Shown one piece after another: positions 63,701 through 64,000 of a DNA stretch of 64,000 nt (position 1 is the first letter of the stretch; each line of letters starts with the position of its first letter). The position numbers and the translations under genes were made by a program. The notes under the pieces are model-generated. The model made no database searches and was not told where the DNA came from. It saw only the letters and a list, made by a program, of their open reading frames with translations. This stretch comes from Saprospiraceae bacterium (lineage in GTDB: Bacteria > Bacteroidota > Bacteroidia > Chitinophagales > Saprospiraceae): NCBI GenBank assembly GCA_016714445.1, contig JADJNF010000001.1, positions 1,364,001 to 1,428,000 on the forward strand, given 5' to 3'.

Positions 63701-64000
63701 TGAAGTAATTAATGACTTGATCCGCTTGTATACATTAAATGGGAAAACAATACTGGAAGACTCTATTGGCATTATAACCCCTTATCGGGCACAGATTGCG
63801 CTGATCAGAAAATGTATGGAACAGCTACCACCGGAAATATTTAAAAAAATAACTGTCGATACGGTAGAGAGGTACCAGGGCGGGGCAAGAGATATAGTGA
63901 TCATTTCCTTTTGTGTAAATAAACTTGCCCAACTGGATTCATTGGTGTCCTTATCTAGTGAAGGGGTCGACAGGAAACTGAATGTAGCACTTACCAGAGC
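60768..64000 (+). CDS. Dna2-like nuclease-helicase, partial (3' end outside window)
   Basis: 1077 codons are visible from ATG 60768. An N-terminal helical part (to about 330) is followed by a Cas4/RecB-type PD-(D/E)XK nuclease: GIQGRLDLL (Asp about 351), IIELKSGKTF (Glu about 367, Lys 369) and HYIQTLLYD. The SF1B helicase starts near 690: Walker A GPPGTGKTS (about 702), TNRAVDEI, DEAS box VIIDEASQI (about 821), GDHKQLPAVV, ITPYRAQIAL, VERYQGGARDIV and LNVALTRA at the window edge. Only the last helicase motif and tail are missing. Such proteins unwind and cut DNA flaps or resected ends in repair. No four-cysteine Fe-S signature is evident around the nuclease. Confidence 0.9.
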   Translation, partial: METSEHKKLLVVQLEKIQNHTIWSDFQKNKALFELLALILEEATKEERINFTTLFSRLAYTGARFQLNVQTLHYCHLFRKAHEQGNIRSENETNYTHLGIYICSRLLHEIFKIHLPESNLKLDESLKTIFQKDKRKTIGFKRVVEAVLFEIDDKNKTLHFYDDEDPSIEKIALYDIHDKNEQFNQNIESLRKTFVLPVHINFIDVDIREDGMYIPLGFIIQPDHLVDVTAVSECFKEYGAEPFLYLISKFKPSEASAPLMTGNLVNLMLDNLISNPDSAFKTMLSGMFRSNPLGFAILDDQSLMHLIAKLTEHYNNLKFTVNHEFKNFNINRDNIFLEPSFYSRDYGIQGRLDLLHQKNDTSIYDIIELKSGKTFKPNVYGINASHYIQTLLYDLMIKSAFEPKTKSFNYILYSKESDKPLRFAPPVRAQQFEAMKLRNDILAIEQKLQKLDEDNSLLSYIKPENFPRLKGFNIKDVENFINIYSSLKPYEKAYFDHFTAFIAKEQALSKTGEHGVNKSNGHAALWLETDDDKKDRFAILTGLTILENKSTEDDAYITFVRDQQDLSLVNFRIGDIGVLYPSGKNQQKSVLKNQIFKCTITQLTAESVEVKLRNKQYNQILFTQNNEWNIEQDSLDSGFNSMYKSLFMWAAAPLEFRSLYLGITAPVFHKDTKKAIFSHEVTPSQEELLNKIIATKNYFLLWGPPGTGKTSVMIKNLVAHLHDQTNENILLLAYTNRAVDEICDAVIRISSDYKDKFIRLGSRVSAGEQYASQLLDQKIKSLSTRQDILNLLQEKRIFISTVSSIVNRTELFNLKEFDTVIIDEASQILEPMLCGLLSRFKRYILIGDHKQLPAVVVQDAIKSKIKHEELNHLGIGNTRTSLFERLYLQVVRNNWHQAYGILEQQGRMHDTLMDFPNKHFYDGKLHLIPGSKRQTAPLFFEICCDETKYLQQRKVFIDTNEDEEINWKTNINEANACVEVINDLIRLYTLNGKTILEDSIGIITPYRAQIALIRKCMEQLPPEIFKKITVDTVERYQGGARDIVIISFCVNKLAQLDSLVSLSSEGVDRKLNVALTR

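Noticed and set aside
1..64000. CRISPR array, tRNA or rRNA genes, insertion sequences
   Set aside because: I saw no regular repeat-spacer series, no cloverleaf-like sequence I could support, and no transposase frame.

Overview
The window looks like chromosome of a member of the Bacteroidota, most likely a Saprospiria- or Chitinophagia-like environmental bacterium; the class is inference. Support: AT-rich DNA, almost no Shine-Dalgarno sequences, -7 boxes of the TAnnTTTG type before many genes, a type IX secretion (T9SS) sorting domain on a glycoside hydrolase, Bacteroidota-type LptD and BT_3928/DoxX proteins, and an FtsZ ending in the NSFLxNNVD-like tail of this phylum.

Layout. 1-4.9 kb: envelope genes (MCE/MlaD-like protein, amidase with SPOR-like tail, divergent lptD). 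4.9-7.1 kb: accessory patch with a secreted protein of unknown function, a higBA toxin-antitoxin pair and two decayed gene remnants (a probable T9SS tail and a GH43-like C-terminus). 7.1-13.3 kb: DoxX/BT_3928 protein, TonB-dependent receptor, U32 peptidase coupled to a frameshifted DUF3995 gene. 13.3-19.8 kb: Nudix hydrolase, small membrane and lipoproteins, DUF6495, a GNAT acetyltransferase and a large secreted BNR-repeat protein. 20-23 kb: DUF4403 and an ABC-F ATPase. 23.2-26.7 kb: an AT-rich pair, GT39 glycosyltransferase and secreted GH16 enzyme. 27-29.7 kb: a kinase-like unknown and a lipoprotein-SCO-cytochrome c operon. 29.7-33.7 kb: OMP-dusB-cca-HhH operon. 33.9-40.5 kb: aminotransferase, small DNA-binding protein, SWIM protein, DEAD-box helicase, DUF423 and a lipoprotein.

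40.9-56.8 kb (minus strand) is a complete division and cell wall (dcw) cluster in the order mraZ-rsmH-ftsL-ftsI-murE-mraY-murD-ftsW-murG-murC-ftsQ-ftsA-ftsZ. It has MraZ-type boxes upstream and stem-loops after ftsZ. MurE carries the DNPR motif for meso-diaminopimelate. murF and ddl are not in the cluster.

57.3-64 kb: NYN/OST-HTH protein, orphan ABC-2 permease, a long AT-rich non-coding stretch, two tandem short SSB genes closed by a strong terminator, then a large Dna2-like nuclease-helicase cut by the window end. No tRNA, rRNA, CRISPR array or intact insertion sequence was recognised. The most unusual points are the homopolymer frameshift in DUF3995, the kinase-like unknown, the ABC-F protein with a degenerate second ATP site, the mraZ control region, and the SSB-SSB-Dna2-like neighbourhood.
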